A program made the position numbers and the translations under genes. The notes below the pieces were generated by a model, which saw only the letters and a list, made by a program, of their open reading frames with translations, did no database searches and was not told where the DNA came from. This document shows, piece after piece, positions 30,272-33,424 of a DNA stretch of 33,424 nt (positions within the stretch are counted from its first letter, which is position 1; each line of letters starts with the position of its first letter). Source of the stretch: an uncultured Bacteroidales bacterium (GTDB taxonomy: Bacteria; Bacteroidota; Bacteroidia; Bacteroidales; Muribaculaceae); contig URNY01000008.1 of assembly GCA_900549375.1 (NCBI GenBank), positions 1 to 33,424 of the forward strand, read 5' to 3'.

Positions 30272-33100
30272 ATGAACAAACCTTTACTCAAACGACTGCT
30301 TATTCTTATAGCGGTAATTCTGACTTCGTTCTGTGCGAAAGCTCAGTTTGTTAAATCAGGCAACGTTTATTATCAGATTGTAAATATCGGGAGTGAAATC
30401 GGTGCTGTTGTCTCACCTGATTCAGAAAAATACGCCCGACAGGAAGGAACCTACAACGGAAATCTCGTTATTCCGGAAACTATGGAATATGATGGTACCA
30501 CCTATTCCGTAATAGGAGTTAACGGATCTTCGTTCCTCTATTGCACTGACCTCAGATCGCTGTCAATTCCCAAGACAGTCCGTTCCGCTTTTGTATTTCA
30601 GGACTGTCCGAATCTTACAAGTGTCATAATCGCTCCTGAAAATCCCTACATATTCATAGAAAACGGCATCATCTATACAAAAGAGTGCAATGTCAACAAC
30701 ATCGCGGTTGCAAACAGACAATATATCTATGGGGCTGTTCCGGCATTGGTCAAAGGGGATGTAGTTATTCCCGAAGGTGTCGAAAATATCTACTACTTCC
30801 AGAATTGCACAGGCTTGACTTCTCTTTCATTTCCGGCAAGTCTTGTAAGCTTCGAAAACAGTACTTTCACGGGTTGCGAGAATCTCTCGTCGGTTTCAGT
30901 CAATTCTGCAAACGAAAACTTCACATCAATCGACGGATGTCTCGTTTACAAAAGTGAAAACCAGCTCTCCTTTGTACCCCAAGGGAAAAGCGGAGACTTC
31001 ACAATCCCGGCCGGAATTATGGGAACAGACATAGGTGCCTTCTCAAGTTGCAACAAACTGAAAAGTGTTACTATACCGGAAACTGTAAAGTGGATTTCAG
31101 AACCTTTGTTCAAAAATTGCACAGGTCTTGAGTCTGTAACATTCAATCGCACCGAATATGGATTCTCTTCAAAAATCGCCGAAGGCTGTACCAATTTAAC
31201 AAAGTATATAATACCTGAGAATTCATCAAAATTTGTTTCAATCGAAGGTTTGGTATATTCAATTAAAGAAAATAAACCATATTCGTTATGTGCTGTGCCC
31301 AATGGTATAAAGGGGAATATCAAGATTCCGGAAGGTGTGCGGGAAATCGGCTCAAATGCATTTTTCAACTGTCTGAACATTACAAGCATTGACTTTCCCA
31401 AAAGCTTAGAAAAAATTTATTATTATAGCAAGAGTTATGCCTTCAATGGAATTCCGACGCTTGAAAAGATTATATTAAGAAGTTCCCTACCGGCAGATTC
31501 CTATAGAAATCTGAGCGTTGCAAGTCAACTCGACAATATGGTTGTTTATGCTCCATATTCCTCGATCGAGTTAATTAAGACACTCTACAAAGGTACTGTC
31601 CTTCCGATTGACATGCCTTATACCATCACCGATTTCAAGACTTATATAAAAGGTGTTTCGTTCAAACTTGCCAAAACTGAAGGTGTCGATCTTCCGACAG
31701 ACGAACCTTTAAAAGTAACTGTCGACGGCAAGGAAATCAAGCCGGATGCCAATGGCCTCTACCTGTGCGATGATCTGAAAGACAACACGAAATATACCAT
31801 CGGGATAACAGGCTGTCAACCCTACTCTTTCACCACAAAGCCGATTGATGTCACATTCAATGCGAATTCTACGCAGAAAACCATTACCGTTAAAAATCTT
31901 GTCATCAGCAGCGATGAAACTTTCAAATTCGACAAATTCGGATTTACCTTCAACAAAAAGGACTATGATTTCAACGGAAAAGAGATTGTTTTCAAAGATC
32001 TCAAGCCGGGTACATCTTATTCCTTCATACCTTATGTTTACCAAAACGACCAAAAGATTACACTCCCCTCTAAGAGTTTGAATACAAAAGCCATCAGCGT
32101 AAGCATCAGTTCTTCGAAAGTTGGCCCGACATCGGTATTCCTCAAAGGAACTGCCAATCCAGGGGATGCCAAGATATCGAAAATGTACTTCACCGACGGC
32201 AAAACACAGATGGATGGCCAGACTCTCACCTTCACCGGTCTCGAGCCAAGCACTAAATACTCTATGAGTTTCGTTGTTGAATGCGAGGATGGCTATCGCA
32301 ATTCCAAGAGCGTGAACATTACCACCAAGGCTCTTGAACTTGAAACCCTGCAGCCTAAAGGCGTTTCATCATCCTGCTCTATCGTTGCCGCCACAACCAA
32401 TATGTCGGATGAGGAAACAGGTGCCGGATTCCAGTGGCGCAAATACGACGCTCCCGAATCGCTCAAATCAAGCGAGGGCAACGCTGCCATCTACGGCGGT
32501 CAGCTCGAAGGATACCTCAAGAACCTGCAGAGCACTTCTTACTATAAAGTTCGCGCATTCTATAAATCCAATGCCGGAAATTACAAGTATGGCGATTGGG
32601 TTACGTTTGACCCGAGCGATTTCAGCTTCTTCGAGCCTACGGTTCACACTTACGCAACTACCGACATTACCCCCAACACTGCAACCGTGCGCGGTTATGT
32701 TCTTGCAGGAACGGATGACATCCTCAAACAGGGTTTCGAATACTGGATGGCAAGCGGCCAGAAGCGCATGCAGGCATACGCCCCCATTGACAACAACACC
32801 GTGCAGACTGTCCTCTCGAATGGTCAGGTAATGATTGTCACGCTCAAGGATCTTACGCCCGAAACAGAATATGTATATCGCGCATTCGTCACTACTTCCG
32901 CCGGTACGAAATATGGCGAAGAGCAGACCTTCACAACGCCCTACGACCCCTCGGGTGTAGGAAGTGTTGTCAGCGATGAAACCCGCACAATAGTCGGCTA
33001 CTACGACATCAACGGTCTACGTTACGACAATCCTCAGCCCGGCTTCAACATCGTGGTCTACTCCGATGGCACAACAGAGAAGCAACTAATCAAGAGATAA
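30272..33100 (+). CDS. BspA-type leucine-rich repeat surface protein with fibronectin-III-like domains
   Basis: This 942-residue protein begins with a signal peptide (LLKRLLILIAVILTSFCAKA, cleaved before QFVKSG). Residues about 65-420 contain LRR_5/BspA repeats, for example CTDLRSLSIPKTV, NCTGLTSLSFPASL, CNKLKSVTIPETVKWI and IKIPEGVREIGSNAFFNC. From about 470 come beta-sandwich modules; the clearest fibronectin-III-like ones are near 610-705 (GPTSVFLKGTANPGDAKISK) and 795-905 (TDITPNTATVRGYVLAGTDD, ETEYVYRAFVTTSAGTKYGE). The final 35 residues (IVGYYDINGLRYDNPQPGFN, IVVYSDGTTEKQLIKR) resemble the terminal domain of many exported Bacteroidales proteins. Relatives bind host matrix proteins or other bacteria; the partner here is unknown. 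The first two thirds are clearly more A/T-rich than the last third and than neighbouring genes. It is a single gene with its own promoter and terminator. Confidence 0.88.
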   Translation: MNKPLLKRLLILIAVILTSFCAKAQFVKSGNVYYQIVNIGSEIGAVVSPDSEKYARQEGTYNGNLVIPETMEYDGTTYSVIGVNGSSFLYCTDLRSLSIPKTVRSAFVFQDCPNLTSVIIAPENPYIFIENGIIYTKECNVNNIAVANRQYIYGAVPALVKGDVVIPEGVENIYYFQNCTGLTSLSFPASLVSFENSTFTGCENLSSVSVNSANENFTSIDGCLVYKSENQLSFVPQGKSGDFTIPAGIMGTDIGAFSSCNKLKSVTIPETVKWISEPLFKNCTGLESVTFNRTEYGFSSKIAEGCTNLTKYIIPENSSKFVSIEGLVYSIKENKPYSLCAVPNGIKGNIKIPEGVREIGSNAFFNCLNITSIDFPKSLEKIYYYSKSYAFNGIPTLEKIILRSSLPADSYRNLSVASQLDNMVVYAPYSSIELIKTLYKGTVLPIDMPYTITDFKTYIKGVSFKLAKTEGVDLPTDEPLKVTVDGKEIKPDANGLYLCDDLKDNTKYTIGITGCQPYSFTTKPIDVTFNANSTQKTITVKNLVISSDETFKFDKFGFTFNKKDYDFNGKEIVFKDLKPGTSYSFIPYVYQNDQKITLPSKSLNTKAISVSISSSKVGPTSVFLKGTANPGDAKISKMYFTDGKTQMDGQTLTFTGLEPSTKYSMSFVVECEDGYRNSKSVNITTKALELETLQPKGVSSSCSIVAATTNMSDEETGAGFQWRKYDAPESLKSSEGNAAIYGGQLEGYLKNLQSTSYYKVRAFYKSNAGNYKYGDWVTFDPSDFSFFEPTVHTYATTDITPNTATVRGYVLAGTDDILKQGFEYWMASGQKRMQAYAPIDNNTVQTVLSNGQVMIVTLKDLTPETEYVYRAFVTTSAGTKYGEEQTFTTPYDPSGVGSVVSDETRTIVGYYDINGLRYDNPQPGFNIVVYSDGTTEKQLIKR

Positions 33101-33180
33101 ACCTTGAGAGGCAGATTCCAAGAGATCATAGTTCGATAAGCAAAATCTCAAAAGAGAATCCTACTTCTTCATAACCTCAA

Positions 33181-33217
33181 CGAGGCCTTGCCGCTCACGG
33201 CAACGCCTCGTTTTTTT
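33181..33217 (+). terminator. terminator of the LRR surface protein gene
   Basis: CGAGGC (33181-33186) pairs with GCCTCG (33205-33210) and, after one mismatch, TTGCCG with CGGCAA, closed by a CTCA loop, followed by seven T (33211-33217). It lies 80 bp past the stop codon. Confidence 0.9.
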
Positions 33218-33224
33218 CACGCCG

Positions 33225-33338
33225 AACGTGCGTTCGGTCGTCAGGCCACGCACGTCCACCCTCATGCCGCGCACGTTCGCGGCATCATCCACCGCGCACG
33301 ACCGGTCGTCATTACACGCACGATCGGTCATCATGTCC
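33225..33338. repeat. five degenerate GC-rich repeats of about 22 bp
   Basis: Units starting near 33225, 33247, 33268, 33293 and 33315 (offsets 22, 21, 25, 22) share a consensus close to CRCGCACGNNCGGTCRTCAT. The fourth and fifth units are the best preserved; the second is the poorest. The patch fills the gap between the LRR gene terminator and the 5S rRNA terminator and has no convincing reading frame. Many units contain short palindromes (ACCGGT, CGATCG, CGAACGTGCGTTCG). Confidence 0.55.
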
Positions 33339-33361
33339 CTACGTGCGCGGAATATCGCAAC

Positions 33362-33390
33362 AAAAAAAAGGACGCATCTCAGATGCGTCC
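33362..33390 (-). terminator. terminator of the rRNA operon
   Basis: On the minus strand GGACGCATCT (33390-33381) and AGATGCGTCC (33379-33370) form a near-perfect stem followed by eight T (33369-33362), six bases after the 3' end of the 5S rRNA. Confidence 0.9.
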
Positions 33391-33395
33391 CTAAA

Positions 33396-33424
33396 GGTGG
33401 CGATTACCTACTCTTCCGCTTTCG
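33396..33424 (-). rRNA. rrf: 5S ribosomal RNA, 3' end (cut by window edge)
   Basis: The minus strand reads CGAAAGCGGAAGAGTAGGTA then ATCGCCACC, the conserved 3' end of bacterial 5S rRNA (GAGAGTAGGTnnnnGCC type), followed directly by a strong terminator. Only 29 bases are inside the window; the rest of the gene, and presumably 23S and 16S, lie to the right. The exact 3' base is approximate. Confidence 0.85.

Noticed and set aside
33188..33394. 68-codon open frame across the repeat patch near the right end.
   Set aside because: It runs through the LRR terminator, the repeats and the rRNA terminator, has a biased His/Arg composition and no recognisable domain; it reads as non-coding.

Overview
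The window looks like chromosomal DNA of a Bacteroidales bacterium, most likely a gut relative of the Muribaculaceae or Bacteroides. Three things point there. The recurrent promoter signature is TAnnTTTG (the Bacteroidota -7 box), often with a TTG or TTTG about 20 nt upstream and no Shine-Dalgarno sequences. Gene content and fusions are typical of the phylum: MurF-Alr, DAHP synthase-chorismate mutase, DUF2851, DUF3098, DUF4831 and DUF4252 proteins, and a T9SS-like C-terminal domain. There is also a BspA-type leucine-rich repeat surface protein. The family-level assignment is inference. No prophage, insertion sequence, CRISPR array or tRNA was found.

Left part (1-9.6 kb). A cut DUF2851 gene (minus) is followed by a predicted small RNA, rubrerythrin (minus), recO (plus), a second copy of the same small RNA on the minus strand, and a conserved minus-strand housekeeping cluster read ftsX, DUF3098, uppP, truB, queA. 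Divergent from ftsX run mtaB, a family 2 glycosyltransferase and surE.

Middle (9.6-19.7 kb). A structured intergenic region carries a probable 6S-type RNA just before the murF-alr fusion. A minus-strand cluster nnr, DUF4831, xseA, xseB follows, then class II fructose-bisphosphate aldolase with a long-stem terminator. A nitroreductase and a DAHP synthase-chorismate mutase are divergently transcribed from a very short shared promoter region.

Right part (19.7-33.4 kb). An ECF-type sigma factor, a single-span membrane protein that may be its anti-sigma partner, and a secreted DUF4252 protein form a compact plus-strand operon. Its end overlaps tail-to-tail by 83 bp with a large secreted transglutaminase-like protein. 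That gene lies downstream of cutC and a secreted GH29 alpha-L-fucosidase on the minus strand. Next come an uncharacterised secreted protein with a T9SS-like tail, the prmC-recX-comF cluster, and a 942-residue LRR/fibronectin-type surface protein. The window ends in the 3' tip of a 5S rRNA gene (minus), so an rRNA operon lies to the right. A patch of degenerate GC-rich ~22-bp repeats separates the LRR terminator from the 5S terminator.

Most of the content is ordinary core genome. The less ordinary signals are the two paralogous small RNAs, the 6S-like RNA, several promoters so close to start codons that the mRNAs should be leaderless, the sigma/DUF4252/transglutaminase arrangement, and the repeat patch beside the rRNA operon.
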